A DNA stretch of 47,274 nucleotides, taken from assembly GCA_945897515.1 (NCBI GenBank), contig CAMDFO010000033.1:1-47274 (forward strand), given 5' to 3'. The DNA comes from Rhodoplanes serenus (GTDB taxonomy: Bacteria > Pseudomonadota > Alphaproteobacteria > Rhizobiales > Xanthobacteraceae). Below, piece by piece: positions 17,989-26,406 of this stretch. The first letter of the stretch is position 1. The number at the start of each line of letters is the position of its first letter. Below the pieces are notes generated by a model. The model did no database searches. It saw only the letters and a list, made by a program, of their open reading frames with translations, and was not told where the DNA came from. The position numbers were made by a program, and so were the translations under genes.

Positions 17989-18361
17989 GTCATTGCCGGG
18001 CTTGACCCGGCAATCCATGATCGCTCTCGGCGATGGCAGACTATTACGTCTACATTCTCACGAACAAACCGCGCAGCACGCTTTATGTGGGCGTGACCAA
18101 CGATCTCGTGCGCCGCGTTTATGAACACCGCGAAGGTGTCGTGCCAGGTTTCACCAAACGATACGGGCTGAAGCAGCTTGTTTATTTCGAGCGCTATGGC
18201 ACGCCGGCGTTGGCCATTCAGCGCGAGAAGAACATCAAGCATTGGTCGCGCGCTTGGAAGCTTGATCTGGTGAATTCGTCGAATCCGCAGTGGCGTGACC
18301 TCTATACGGATATCATGCGTTGAGAGAGGTCATGGATGCCCGGGTCAAACCCGGGCATGAC
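17989..18361. mobile_element. Palindromic repeat copy 3, split by a GIY-YIG nuclease gene
   Basis: The left arm (17989-18019) carries hairpin TTGCCGGG / CCCGGCAA and the right arm (18331-18361) carries GCCCGGG / CCCGGGC. The two arms are inverted copies of each other with the same outer (GTCAT / ATGAC) and inner (ATCCATG / CATGGAT) ends as the other copies in this window. Elsewhere the spacer is 0-50 bases; here it is 311 bases and holds one complete gene, whose ATG is 13 bases from the left arm and whose stop is 7 bases from the right arm. The arrangement suggests a minimal transposing or homing unit. No target-site duplication is evident to me. Confidence 0.6.
18033..18323 (+). CDS. Single-domain GIY-YIG nuclease (UPF0213-like)
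   Basis: 96 residues, the whole length of a GIY-YIG domain. YYVYILTN (4-11) takes the place of the GIY strand and LYVGVTNDLVRRVYEHREG carries the YIG strand, the catalytic Arg and the neighbouring His/Glu. FTKRYGLKQLVYFE follows, as in the family. These enzymes cut DNA with one metal ion; the small stand-alone forms have mostly unknown roles. No clear ribosome-binding site is seen, only CTCTCGGCG before the ATG. The gene lies exactly between the arms of an intergenic palindrome, between glutamate dehydrogenase and purH, and has no partner gene. A housekeeping repair role is the alternative to a mobile one. Confidence 0.9.
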   Translation: MADYYVYILTNKPRSTLYVGVTNDLVRRVYEHREGVVPGFTKRYGLKQLVYFERYGTPALAIQREKNIKHWSRAWKLDLVNSSNPQWRDLYTDIMR

Positions 18362-18409
18362 AGCGGAGTGTGTGACACCGCGTGGCACCGCCCCGGAATG
18401 ACGTCGCAG

Positions 18410-19999
18410 CTAATGCCGGAAATGCCGGGTCCCGGTAAACACCATCGCGACACCGTGGTCGTCCGCCGCCTTGATCACCTCGTCATCGCGCACCGAGCCG
18501 CCGGGCTGGATCACCGCGGTGGCGCCGGCTTCGATCGCGACCAGCAACCCGTCGGCGAACGGGAAGAACGCGTCGGACGCCACCACCGAGCCTTGGGTCA
18601 GCGGCGCGGCGAGTCCCATTTCCTTCGCGGCGTCCTCCGCCTTGCGCGCGGCGATGCGCGCCGAGTCCACGCGGCTCATCTGGCCGGCGCCGATGCCGAC
18701 GGTGGCGCGGTCCTTGGCGTAGACGATGGTGTTGGACTTGACGTGCTTGGCCACCCGGAATGCGAAACGCAGATCGTTCAATTCGGCCTCGGTCGGCGCG
18801 CGGCGGGTCACGGTCTTCAACTGCATGTCCTCGACCACCGCATTGTCGCGCGACTGCACCAATAGCCCGCCTGCGACCGACTTCACCGTCAGCCCCAGCG
18901 CGCGCGGATCGGGCAGGCCGCCGGCGATCAGCAGCCGGAGATTCTTCTTTGCGCCGACGATCTTGATTGCCTCCTCGGTCGCATCCGGCGCGATGATGAC
19001 CTCGGTGAAAATCTCGGTGATGGTTTTCGCGGCTTCGGCATCGAGCGTGCGGTTGAGCGCGACGATGCCGCCGAATGCCGACGTCGGATCGCAGGCCAGC
19101 GCCTTGCGATAGGCTTCGACGATGCTCCCGGCTTCTGCCACGCCGCAGGGATTGGCATGCTTGATGATTGCGACCGCGGCGCTGCGGCCCGGATCGAATT
19201 CGGCGACGCATTCGTAGGCCGCGTCGGTGTCGTTGATGTTGTTGTAGGAGAGCTGCTTGCCCTGGACCTGCCGCGCCGTGGCGACGCCGGGGCGCTGCTC
19301 GGGCGCGCGGTAGAACGCCGCGCTTTGATGCGGGTTCTCGCCGTAGCGCAGCGCTTCGGCGAGCTTGCCGCCGAACGCGCGAAACGCCGGCGCGGCGTCG
19401 CCGAGTTGCAGCGCGAACCAGTTCGAGATTGCGGCGTCGTAGGCTGCGGTGCGCGCATAGGCTTTCGCCGCGAGGCGCTTCCGGAGAGCCGCGGTGGTCG
19501 CGCCGCTGTTGGACGCGAGCTCTACCAGCACGGCGGCATAGTCGTCGGGCTCGACCACCACGGCAACGTCGGCGTGGTTCTTGGCGGCGGCGCGGATCAT
19601 CGCCGGGCCGCCGATGTCGATGTTCTCGATGCAGTCGTCGAAGTTCGCGCCTTTCGCCACCGTCGCCTCGAACGGATAGAGGTTCACCACCAGCAGATCG
19701 ATCGGCGCGATGCCGTGCGCCTTCATCGCCGCGGTGTGATCCTTGTTGTCGCGGATCGCCAGCAGGCCGCCGTGCACCTTCGGGTGCAGCGTCTTGACCC
19801 GCCCGTCCATCATCTCGGGGAAGCCGGTAATGTCGGAGACGTCCAGCACCTTGAGCCCGGCGTCGGCCAGCGCCTTGCGGGTGCCGCCGGTCGAGATCAG
19901 CTCCACGCCATGGCCGGCGAGGCCGCGGGCGAACTCGATCAGGCCGGTTTTGTCGGACACCGACAGCAGGACACGGGTGAGACGGCGGAGATCGGTCAT
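18410..19999 (-). CDS. purH: Bifunctional AICAR transformylase / IMP cyclohydrolase
   Basis: 529 residues from ATG 19999, which has GAGGA five bases upstream; the frame is open to 20044, but that part lies in a palindromic repeat. It catalyses the last two steps of IMP synthesis in the cytosol. The N-terminal MGS-like cyclohydrolase domain shows VSDKTGL and [13 protein letters not shown]. The C-terminal transformylase domain shows the KHANPCG catalytic motif and a long C-terminal block with DAFFPFADG. Length and motifs are complete. It is last in the reverse-strand order htpX, rsmB, heparinase-like, purH, a neighbourhood I associate with Rhizobiales-type genomes. The 116-bp gap before it holds a paired palindrome, so an own promoter is possible. 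Confidence 0.97.
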   Translation of the reverse strand: MTDLRRLTRVLLSVSDKTGLIEFARGLAGHGVELISTGGTRKALADAGLKVLDVSDITGFPEMMDGRVKTLHPKVHGGLLAIRDNKDHTAAMKAHGIAPIDLLVVNLYPFEATVAKGANFDDCIENIDIGGPAMIRAAAKNHADVAVVVEPDDYAAVLVELASNSGATTAALRKRLAAKAYARTAAYDAAISNWFALQLGDAAPAFRAFGGKLAEALRYGENPHQSAAFYRAPEQRPGVATARQVQGKQLSYNNINDTDAAYECVAEFDPGRSAAVAIIKHANPCGVAEAGSIVEAYRKALACDPTSAFGGIVALNRTLDAEAAKTITEIFTEVIIAPDATEEAIKIVGAKKNLRLLIAGGLPDPRALGLTVKSVAGGLLVQSRDNAVVEDMQLKTVTRRAPTEAELNDLRFAFRVAKHVKSNTIVYAKDRATVGIGAGQMSRVDSARIAARKAEDAAKEMGLAAPLTQGSVVASDAFFPFADGLLVAIEAGATAVIQPGGSVRDDEVIKAADDHGVAMVFTGTRHFRH

Positions 20000-20013
20000 G
20001 ACATTCCTCAACC

Positions 20014-20095
20014 CGTCATGCCCGGCCTTGTGCCGGGCATCCATGCCTTCTTCGTGTCCAAGACGTGGATGGCCGGGACAAGCCCGGCCATGACG
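20014..20095. repeat. Paired palindromic intergenic repeat, copy 4
   Basis: Left arm 20014-20045 (hairpin GCCCGGC / GCCGGGC) and right arm 20062-20095 (GGCCGGG / CCCGGCC), ends CGTCATG and CATGACG. The spacer is 16 bases. It fills the gap between the heparinase-like gene and purH on the reverse strand; its proximal end is only 15 bases from the purH start, so it overlaps the purH leader. Confidence 0.88.
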
Positions 20096-20115
20096 ATATC
20101 AACTACAAAGTGTCG

Positions 20116-21876
20116 TCACAGCGGCAGCTCCGGCACGTCCGCTTCCTCGCCTCGGTTGCGGCCCCTGCCGCTGGCCTGCGCCACATGCGCGAAGCTCCAA
20201 TGGATGCGTGGGACTTTGCGGGCGCGGCCGTAGATCACGATCTGCACGGTGCGGCGCGGACCGTCGGCGCCGGAGAGATAGACGCTTTCCTCGATCTCGA
20301 CGCGGTCCTCGTGCGCGCTGAAGGTCCACACCTCGCGGTTGGGCAGGATCAGCATGACGCCGTGGCCGTCGGTCAGGCGATTGGCCTTGATCAGGGGATG
20401 CAGATGGAAGCGCACGGCGAACTCGTCCTCGACGTGCACCGGAAGCATGTCGCCATCCACCGGGACGAACAGGTCTTCGCCGTCGACCCGGTTGCCCTCG
20501 CTCGACAGTTTCAGCGCGCGCTGATGGATGACTCCGAAGCGGTCGGCATAACCGTCATGGGAAGCGCGCAGCACCGGCGCGTCGCTGCGGTCCTCGCGGG
20601 CGATCGGAACGTTGACGGGACCGCTCACGATCGGCGTGCCGATCATGCGCTTGAATGAGTTGCTTTCGAGAAAGCGGCACGACGACGTATCGTTGAACAC
20701 CACGGTCGAATGCGCCGCAGTGGCGCGCGCGACCTGCCGCCAGGTCTCGCGGCCGACCCGCGGCAGGCCGCAGTTCACCACGATGCGCTGAAGCTGGTGC
20801 GACAGTTCGAACGACAGGCAGCCGGCGTGACCGTCCTGGCTCATGGAGAGCGGCGGCGGCGTTCCGGTGTCCATCAGCACCAGCAGGTCCCGCATCTCGG
20901 CGCGCTGATAGCCGGAATGCGGCGCATTGGTGGGCGGGGCGCCGCGCGCGTCGTCATAGGCCAGGATGGTGGCTACGAGATCGGGTTGGGTCGGACCCAT
21001 GCCGTTGAAATGAGCGAAATTGCCGTCGCCATGCCGGAAGAAGCGCAGCATCGGCATCATGCGGTCGATGGCGTTGTTGAGCTGCGGCGGCGGCGCGATA
21101 TTGCGCGCCGCGAACGCCTGCCGCAGGGGCAGCAGGTCGAGCAGGATATCGATCAGCGCGGCGGGATTGCGGCTGACATGGCCGCCATCGGGCAGAACCT
21201 GGCGCTCCACCTCCGTCACCAGCCGCTTGACCGCGCCCTTGAGGTGTCTGGCCTGCCGCTGCATGCACAACGCCGCGTAGGTGAGCGCGACCAGCGCCTG
21301 CATGCGCGGCACGCCTTCGCGCGTTTCAAGCGCGGTGTGGCGCAGGAAGCGCACCTGCCGGCGCAGGCTGCGCAGGAAGCGGCGATAGAACTGATCGTCG
21401 GCGTCATGCAGGATCAATGGCGCCTGGCTCAGCCACGAGGTGATGCGCCGCGCCATGATCTCGGGACGCCACGACACCGGATGGTACGAACCCTGGAGCG
21501 AAATCCATTCGTCAACCAGCGCCCGCGCATTGGCCCGGGTGATGCCGGATTCCGCGGCCCGCAGATGGCGCAGCCAGCCGAAGCCGAGCAGCGTGGCGGC
21601 CCATTCCTCCGACGGCGGCGTGATCTCGAACGGCGAGCGGCCGTCGCAGATCACCACCTTGCCGGCAAATGCGAACCGGCCGGCATAGACCTCGCTGGCG
21701 CGTGTGCCGTCAGCGGTCCGCAGATCCTGCGGCGCGATCACCAGGCGGTCGGCCTTGCCGGGCAGGCTCCAGCGGATCAGCGGGTGGCCGCGCAGGCGGC
21801 CGGCGAGAATGCGCAGGGCCCGCCGCACCAGGAGCATGGACAGCTTGGCCCGCTCCGCGATCGACAGGCCGGCCAT
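20116..21876 (-). CDS. Heparinase II/III-family protein
   Basis: 586 residues from ATG 21876 (MAGLSIAERAKL); a longer frame to 21966 exists but begins with an unlikely Cys-rich stretch. The N-terminal half is a helical alpha/alpha toroid-like region, with WISLQGSYHPVSWRPEIMARRITSWL typical of this family split here as WISLQGSYHP and SWRPEIMARRI near 130-150. The C-terminal half is beta-rich, with HSTVVFNDTSSCRF and AHEDRVEIEESVYLSGADG, matching the heparinase II/III-like sandwich. No signal peptide is seen, which is odd for a polysaccharide lyase; the family member next to purH and rsmB in such genomes has no known substrate. A role with a cell-surface or storage glycan is only a guess. It is co-directional with rsmB, 114 bases downstream of it. 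Confidence 0.85.
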   Translation of the reverse strand: MAGLSIAERAKLSMLLVRRALRILAGRLRGHPLIRWSLPGKADRLVIAPQDLRTADGTRASEVYAGRFAFAGKVVICDGRSPFEITPPSEEWAATLLGFGWLRHLRAAESGITRANARALVDEWISLQGSYHPVSWRPEIMARRITSWLSQAPLILHDADDQFYRRFLRSLRRQVRFLRHTALETREGVPRMQALVALTYAALCMQRQARHLKGAVKRLVTEVERQVLPDGGHVSRNPAALIDILLDLLPLRQAFAARNIAPPPQLNNAIDRMMPMLRFFRHGDGNFAHFNGMGPTQPDLVATILAYDDARGAPPTNAPHSGYQRAEMRDLLVLMDTGTPPPLSMSQDGHAGCLSFELSHQLQRIVVNCGLPRVGRETWRQVARATAAHSTVVFNDTSSCRFLESNSFKRMIGTPIVSGPVNVPIAREDRSDAPVLRASHDGYADRFGVIHQRALKLSSEGNRVDGEDLFVPVDGDMLPVHVEDEFAVRFHLHPLIKANRLTDGHGVMLILPNREVWTFSAHEDRVEIEESVYLSGADGPRRTVQIVIYGRARKVPRIHWSFAHVAQASGRGRNRGEEADVPELPL

Positions 21877-21990
21877 GAAAGCGCTCGCCCTTTTCCCGTC
21901 GCGGGCGCCCCACGCCCCCGCCTTATCCCTGAAGCAACATATAGCGAAGCAGCGGACAGTGGCCAACGGGCAAAACCATAAGCAAAACCG

Positions 21991-23316
21991 CTAGTTTCGC
22001 TCGATCCGCGCGGCGTAGAAGCCGTCCAGGCCACTCATGCGCGGGTCGGGGTCCGGCAGATGGCAGGGCAAGGTCCGCAGATCGCCCTCCGGCGTCAGAA
22101 GCTCGGCGAGCCCACTGACCTCTCCGGGCGAGACCGGGCGGCGGCGGAGTTGCGGATTGCGGTTGAGCAGCGCGGCGATTGCCTCCTCGCCTTCCTCGTG
22201 CTCCAGCGAACAGGTGCAATAGACCAGCGTGCCGCCGGGCCGGACCAGTTCGGCGGCATGGTCGAGCAGCCGGGTTTGCAGCGCGATGAGCGCCTTGAGG
22301 TCGGCTTCGGACTTGAGCCAGGGAATATCCGGGTGCCGGCGGATGGTGCCGGTCGAGGAGCAGGGCGCGTCGACAAGCACGGCGTCGAACGGTCCGGCCT
22401 GCCATTTGGTGGCGTCGGCCACGACGGTGTCGGCCTGCAAGTTCAGCCGCGCGAGATTCTCGCGCAGCCGCTTCAGCCGCGACTCCGAGCGATCGACTGC
22501 GGTGACCTGCGCGCCGGCCGCCGCGAGCTGCGCGGTCTTGCCGCCGGGCGCAGCGCAAATATCGGCGACGGTTTTTCCTCGCAGATCGCCGAGCAGGCGC
22601 GCCGGCAATGCGGCGGCGGCATCCTGCACCCACCAAGCGCCGTCCTCGAAGCCGGGAAGTTTCGGGATCGCGCCGCGCAGGATGGCGCGCACCGTGCCGG
22701 TCGCGAGCACGCGGCCGCCGAGTTGCTCGGCCCAGGCTTGGGGTTCGCCTTTTACCGAAAGATCGAGCGCCGGTTCCTGTGCGTTCGCGGTTGCGATGTC
22801 GCGCGCGACGCTCTCGCCGTAGTGAGCGATCCAGCGCTTCATCAGCCAGTCCGGCGTATCGAGCAGCGCGCTGTCGGCCTCGGAGAGGCGGCGCTTGCCT
22901 TCGCGCCCGAGGCGACGGAGCACCGCATTGATCAGGTTGGCATAGCGCGCGGCCTTGCGGTCCTCCTGCGCCAGCCGCACCGAGAGATCGACTGCGGCAT
23001 GATCGGGCACGTCGAGAAACAGGATTTGCGCGGCGCCGATCAGCAGCGCGCTTTCGACGCGCGGCGCATCCTTCGGCAGACCCTTCTCGGTCAGCGCACC
23101 CAGCAGATGACGCAGCGTGCCGCGCCGCCGCAGCACGGTCGCCGCGAGTTGGCGCACCAGGGCGCGGTCGCGCTCTTCGAGGGTGTTGAGCGCTGTCGAT
23201 TCAAGCTGTTCGTCGAGCGGACGCTTCCGCCGCAGCACGCCGTCGACGATGTCGGCGGCGATGCGGCGCGCGGCGAGGCCGGGCGCATCGGAGGTTGCTG
23301 GATTAGGAGCGGTCAT
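21991..23316 (-). CDS. rsmB: 16S rRNA cytosine-967 C5-methyltransferase family protein (RsmB/Sun type)
   Basis: 441 residues. An N-terminal NusB-like RNA-binding domain (about 10-145) precedes a Rossmann-fold methyltransferase domain. The SAM-binding loop ADICAAPGGKT lies near 245, followed by VDRSESRL. The two family cysteines are in DAPCSSTG and YCTCSLEHEE; the second is the nucleophile that attacks the cytosine and the first releases the product. The C-terminal DGFYAARIER motif is standard. GGAG lies a few bases before the ATG at 23316. The protein methylates rRNA in the cytosol (known for the family). It is followed by the heparinase-like gene and preceded by htpX on the same strand. Confidence 0.94.
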   Translation of the reverse strand: MTAPNPATSDAPGLAARRIAADIVDGVLRRKRPLDEQLESTALNTLEERDRALVRQLAATVLRRRGTLRHLLGALTEKGLPKDAPRVESALLIGAAQILFLDVPDHAAVDLSVRLAQEDRKAARYANLINAVLRRLGREGKRRLSEADSALLDTPDWLMKRWIAHYGESVARDIATANAQEPALDLSVKGEPQAWAEQLGGRVLATGTVRAILRGAIPKLPGFEDGAWWVQDAAAALPARLLGDLRGKTVADICAAPGGKTAQLAAAGAQVTAVDRSESRLKRLRENLARLNLQADTVVADATKWQAGPFDAVLVDAPCSSTGTIRRHPDIPWLKSEADLKALIALQTRLLDHAAELVRPGGTLVYCTCSLEHEEGEEAIAALLNRNPQLRRRPVSPGEVSGLAELLTPEGDLRTLPCHLPDPDPRMSGLDGFYAARIERN

Positions 23317-23326
23317 TATTCTCCGG

Positions 23327-23386
23327 CGTCATCGCCCGCGACGGCAGGCGATCCATACTGGATGCCCCGCTTTCGCGGGGCATGAC
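23327..23386. repeat. Compact paired palindrome, copy 5
   Basis: Left arm 23327-23355 with GTCATCGCC at the outer end and GGCGATCCAT at the inner end; right arm 23357-23386 with hairpin GCCCCGC / GCGGGGC and outer end CATGAC. The arms are almost abutting. It lies between htpX and rsmB on the reverse strand. The arms have diverged from each other more than in other copies. Confidence 0.7.
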
Positions 23387-23405
23387 AAGTGAGAAAGCGG
23401 CGCTG

Positions 23406-24356
23406 TCAGCCCCACGGTCCGCTACGGCGCGTGCCACCCCAGGGACCGCCGGCCGAAGGACTGCGAGCCGGAGCCGCCGCAGGTTGCGTGCGAAAGCCGT
23501 CGCCCTGACCCATCTCGCGGGCCAACTGCTGCAGCGCGGCGACCCGGTTCTCGGTTGCCGGATGGGTCGAGAACAGATTGTCCATGCGCTGACCGCTCAG
23601 CGGATTGATGATGAACATGTGCGCGGTGGCCGGATTGCGCTCGGCCTGCTCGTTCGGGATGGCGTGCGCCGCCTGCTCAAGCCGCATCAGCGCCGAGGCA
23701 AGCCATTCCGGCTGGCCGACAATCTGCGCGCCCAATTGGTCGGCGGAATATTCGCGGGTGCGGCTGATCGCCATCTGCACCAGCATGGCGGCGATCGGCG
23801 CGAGAATGACCATGGCGAGCGTGCCGATCATGCCCATGCCGCCGTTGCCGTTGTTGCGGTTGCCGCCGAAGAACATGCCGAACTGCGCCAGCATGGAGAT
23901 CGCGCCGGCGATCGTCGCAGTGATGGTCATGATCAGAGTGTCGCGGTTCTTGATGTGCGCGAGCTCGTGCGCGATCACGCCCGCGACCTCTTCGCGGCTA
24001 AGATTTTGCAGCAGGCCGGTGGTCGCCGCGACGGCGGCGTGCTCGGGATCGCGGCCGGTCGCGAACGCGTTCGGTTGCGGGTTATCCATCAGGAAGACGC
24101 GCGGCATCGGCAAGCCGGCGCGCTGCGAGAGCTCGCGCACGATGTTGAACAGGTCCGGCGCGACGCGCTCGTCGACCTCCTGGGCGCCGTGCATCGACAG
24201 CACCATCTTGTCGGAATTCCAGTAGGCGAAGACGTTCATGCCCGCCGCGACGACCAGCGCGATCAGGGCGCCGCCCTCGCCGCCGATCAGGAAACCGACG
24301 CCCATGAACAGGGCCGTCAGTCCCGCCAGCAGCATGGCAGTACGGAAGTAGTTCAT
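23406..24356 (-). CDS. htpX: Membrane zinc metalloprotease HtpX
   Basis: 316 residues from ATG 24356 (MNYFRTAML), chosen because GAGAGGG precedes it. Two hydrophobic segments lie at about 5-25 and 28-45, and two more at about 140-165 and 175-197. The zinc site is H130-E131-L-A-H134 plus E202 in [10 protein letters not shown]. HtpX cleaves misfolded membrane proteins from the cytoplasmic side of the inner membrane (family knowledge). The C-terminal tail of about 30 residues is Gly/Pro/Ser-rich. It is first of the reverse-strand group htpX-rsmB-heparinase-purH. A paired palindrome separates it from rsmB. Confidence 0.96.
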   Translation of the reverse strand: MNYFRTAMLLAGLTALFMGVGFLIGGEGGALIALVVAAGMNVFAYWNSDKMVLSMHGAQEVDERVAPDLFNIVRELSQRAGLPMPRVFLMDNPQPNAFATGRDPEHAAVAATTGLLQNLSREEVAGVIAHELAHIKNRDTLIMTITATIAGAISMLAQFGMFFGGNRNNGNGGMGMIGTLAMVILAPIAAMLVQMAISRTREYSADQLGAQIVGQPEWLASALMRLEQAAHAIPNEQAERNPATAHMFIINPLSGQRMDNLFSTHPATENRVAALQQLAREMGQGDGFRTQPAAAPARSPSAGGPWGGTRRSGPWG

Positions 24357-24491
24357 CGCAACCCTCTCCAGCCCAACGGCGGCGCACATCAATGGTGGCC
24401 CGTGGAGAAAATGGGAATGCGGTACCCGACTTCAAGCACCTTGCGCCGCGCCGACAGGGTCCGACCCTCGCTGCAATCTGAGAGAGTAATT

Positions 24492-24543
24492 TAAGGAAAA
24501 TCGTCCTTAGATTGCGCTTGAACTGGTAAGCCGACTCGGCTTA
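24492..24543. promoter_or_regulatory. Two short dyads upstream of the thermonuclease-like gene
   Basis: Dyad 1 is TAAGGA-N6-TCCTTA (24492-24509). Dyad 2 is TAAGCCGA-c-TCGGCTTA (24527-24543), a perfect 17-base palindrome ending 11 bases before the ATG at 24555. A possible -35 TTGAAC (24518-24523) and -10 TAGTAA (24542-24547) are 18 bases apart and would hold dyad 2 in the spacer. The stretch is clearly more AT-rich than its surroundings. Operator, or hairpin in the leader: both are inferences. Confidence 0.45.
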
Positions 24544-24554
24544 GTAATAAGACT

Positions 24555-25109
24555 ATGATCCTGTATCGTAGATTCTTATCCCATCGGTCCGGCTGCCCCA
24601 CTGGGGTTGCGCTGGCGGCCGTGACGTTTGTCGCGGGGCTTGCCATCGGATCGGCGATCGGACCCGTGACCGCGAGCCGCGGCAGTGAACCGGCGATCGC
24701 CGCGCCCGCGCCGGAGCGTTTGCCGCCGCGGGCCGAAACAGGTCCGTTGCGCGCCGCGCATCCGGTGGACGTGCTGCGCGTGCTCGATGGAGACACGTTC
24801 GAGGCGCGCGTGCATCTGTGGCCCGGTCTCGACGTCACCACCAAGGTCCGGCTGCGCGGCATCGACGCTCCGGAACTGAAGGCGCGCTGCGGCGAGGAGC
24901 GCGTCAAGGCCGAGACCGCGCGCCTGGCGCTCAAGGCAATGCTCGACCAGGGCGACGTCGGAATCTCGCGCGTGACGCTCGACAAGTATGGCGGGCGCGT
25001 GCTGGCCGAAGCTTCATCGCGCGCCACGCCGGACGTGTCGGCATCGCTGCTCGACGGCGGTCATGTGCGACGCTATGCCGGCGCCCGCCGCGAAACGTGG
25101 TGTCCCTAG
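24555..25109 (+). CDS. Thermonuclease-family (SNase-like) protein, membrane-anchored or secreted
   Basis: 184 residues. A hydrophobic segment at about 18-38 (GVALAAVTFVAGLAIGSAIG) acts as signal or anchor, then a Pro/Ala linker, then an SNase-like OB-fold domain (about 68-184). Motifs are DGDTFEAR (78-85), RLRGIDAPE (99-107) with the catalytic Arg and Glu in place, and DKYGGR (143-148) with the second Arg. The domain hydrolyses nucleic acid phosphodiesters with calcium in characterised members. No Shine-Dalgarno sequence is visible before the ATG; two dyads lie there instead. It converges with the L,D-transpeptidase gene, whose stop is 17 bases away. Confidence 0.9.
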   Translation: MILYRRFLSHRSGCPTGVALAAVTFVAGLAIGSAIGPVTASRGSEPAIAAPAPERLPPRAETGPLRAAHPVDVLRVLDGDTFEARVHLWPGLDVTTKVRLRGIDAPELKARCGEERVKAETARLALKAMLDQGDVGISRVTLDKYGGRVLAEASSRATPDVSASLLDGGHVRRYAGARRETWCP

Positions 25110-25126
25110 ATTTCAGGAACTGCGCG

Positions 25127-25699
25127 CTACCGCGTCACGACAACCGGAGTGCCGACGCGCACGCGCTCGTAGAGATCGCTGATGTCGGCGTTGTGCATCC
25201 GGATGCAGCCGTACGACACGAAACCGCCGATCGTTTTTGGATCGTTGGTGCCGTGGATGGCGTAATCGCCGCCGGTCAGCGTCAGTGCGGCGACGCCGAG
25301 CGGATTGCGCGGCGTTCCCCCGCGGATCACATCCGGCAACGACGGACGGTCGCGCCGGACCACCGGCGGCGGCGCCCAGTCCGGACTGAGGAACTTGCCC
25401 TCGACGCGGACCTGCCCCGACCACTGCATCCCTGCACGGCCGACCCCGACCGGATAGCGGATGGCGCGGCTATCGCCGGTCACCAGATAGAGCCGGCGCT
25501 CCGCGGTGCGGATCACGATGGTGCCGGCGGAATAGCCGGTGTCGGGAAATGCCACGAGTTCGCGCGCGAGAGCCGGTCCCGCCGCCGCAGAGGCCGTCCA
25601 GATCACGCACGTTGTCAGGAGCCGAACGACACGCATCGGAACAACAAACGCGGACGGCCGCGAAACGCTCCATCGGAGCGTCCCGCCTTTTGACGCCAT
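25127..25699 (-). CDS. L,D-transpeptidase (YkuD domain), copy A
   Basis: 190 residues from ATG 25699; M22 at 25636 is an alternative, giving a cleaner signal peptide (RVVRLLTTCVIWTASAAAG, ending ALA near 45). The YkuD catalytic motif is H149-G and S-Y-G-C165-I-R-M-H-N; C165 is the nucleophile that links peptidoglycan stem peptides (3-3 cross-links) or attaches proteins to them in the periplasm. The sequence closely follows copy B just upstream on the same strand, block for block (PDVIRGG, TPRNPLG, GGDYAIHGTN), so the two arose by tandem duplication. They are 50 bases apart and probably share a transcript starting before copy B. Confidence 0.93.
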   Translation of the reverse strand: MASKGGTLRWSVSRPSAFVVPMRVVRLLTTCVIWTASAAAGPALARELVAFPDTGYSAGTIVIRTAERRLYLVTGDSRAIRYPVGVGRAGMQWSGQVRVEGKFLSPDWAPPPVVRRDRPSLPDVIRGGTPRNPLGVAALTLTGGDYAIHGTNDPKTIGGFVSYGCIRMHNADISDLYERVRVGTPVVVTR

Positions 25700-25749
25700 C
25701 GCCAATTTTTCCCTACCGCGCAGGCGAGCGCGGGCCTGCGGCCCGCTTG

Positions 25750-26277
25750 TCAGCGCGTGACGACCACCGGTGTGCCGAGGTTCACGCGGTTGTACAGGTC
25801 GGTGATATCGTGGTTGTACATCCGGATGCAGCCGTACGACACGAAACCGCCGATCGAGCCGGGTTCGTTGGTGCCGTGGATGGCGTAGTCGCCGCCATTG
25901 AGCGTCAGCGCCGCGGCGCCCATCGGATTGCGCGGCGAACCGCCCGGAATCACGTCGGGCAGGTTCGGCCGGTCGCGCTTGATGTCGGGCGGCGGGGACC
26001 AGTCCGGACGGATGTGCATGCCGTCGACGAACGAGCGCCCCATCCATTGCCGGCCGACGCGGCCGACGCCGACGGTGTAGCGCAGCGCGCGCCCATCGCC
26101 GAGGATCAGGTAGAGCTTGCGCTCGTTGGTCCGCACCACGATCGTGCCGGCGCTGCCGCCATTGAAGGCGACCATCTCGCGAGCTGAGGCGGATCGGCTG
26201 TTTGCGACGAGAGGGAGGGGGGATAGGGCGAAAGCCGCGAGACCTGCGGCAAAACTTCGACGGGATACGCACCACAT
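25750..26277 (-). CDS. L,D-transpeptidase (YkuD domain), copy B, with Tat-like leader
   Basis: 175 residues from ATG 26277, with AGGA seven bases upstream; the longer frame to 26319 would cross a CtrA-like box. The leader begins MWCVSRRSFAAGLAAFAL, with an SRRSF twin-arginine pattern followed by a weakly hydrophobic stretch, so Tat export is possible, which is unusual for this family. The catalytic site is H134 in AIHGTN and C150 in SYGCIRMYN. It makes 3-3 cross-links in peptidoglycan, or similar bonds, in the periplasm. A TTAA-N7-TTAA box 32-46 bases before the start suggests cell-cycle control by CtrA. Copy A follows directly. Confidence 0.93.
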   Translation of the reverse strand: MWCVSRRSFAAGLAAFALSPLPLVANSRSASAREMVAFNGGSAGTIVVRTNERKLYLILGDGRALRYTVGVGRVGRQWMGRSFVDGMHIRPDWSPPPDIKRDRPNLPDVIPGGSPRNPMGAAALTLNGGDYAIHGTNEPGSIGGFVSYGCIRMYNHDITDLYNRVNLGTPVVVTR

Positions 26278-26308
26278 AGCAACGTCCTGGCCTGGCGTTG
26301 CCGCATCA

Positions 26309-26323
26309 TTAACCACCAATTAA
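26309..26323. promoter_or_regulatory. CtrA-type box TTAA-N7-TTAA
   Basis: TTAACCACCAATTAA is an exact match to the full CtrA consensus of alphaproteobacteria (TTAA, seven bases, TTAA), and both halves continue as TTAACC. It is 32 bases upstream of the ATG of L,D-transpeptidase copy B, a position that overlaps a probable promoter. CtrA control of peptidoglycan enzymes is known in Caulobacter. Such a box can occur by chance, but the local surroundings are GC-rich. Confidence 0.5.
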
Positions 26324-26354
26324 CCATAAAGTGGCCGAGCCAACAATGCTTTCT

Positions 26355-26406
26355 TGGCTTGCCGGTTCCGCAGGGGGTCCGCCGCTTCGCGGCGTCCCGG
26401 AATGAC
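26355..26406. repeat. GC-rich palindrome fragment in the 26278-26600 gap
   Basis: A short hairpin GCCGC / GCGGC (26391 region) lies before CGTCCCGGAATGACA, an ending that also occurs at about 18391-18405 (CCCCGGAATGACG) next to the GIY-YIG element. It is probably an eroded relative of the intergenic palindromes. The rest of this 323-base gap contains the CtrA-type box and, near 26590, a Shine-Dalgarno sequence; nothing else is seen. Confidence 0.4.

Noticed and set aside
18324..18409. Second nuclease, antitoxin or partner gene next to the GIY-YIG gene
   Set aside because: Only the right palindrome arm and a fragment ending CCGGAATGACG are present; no frame of useful length exists.
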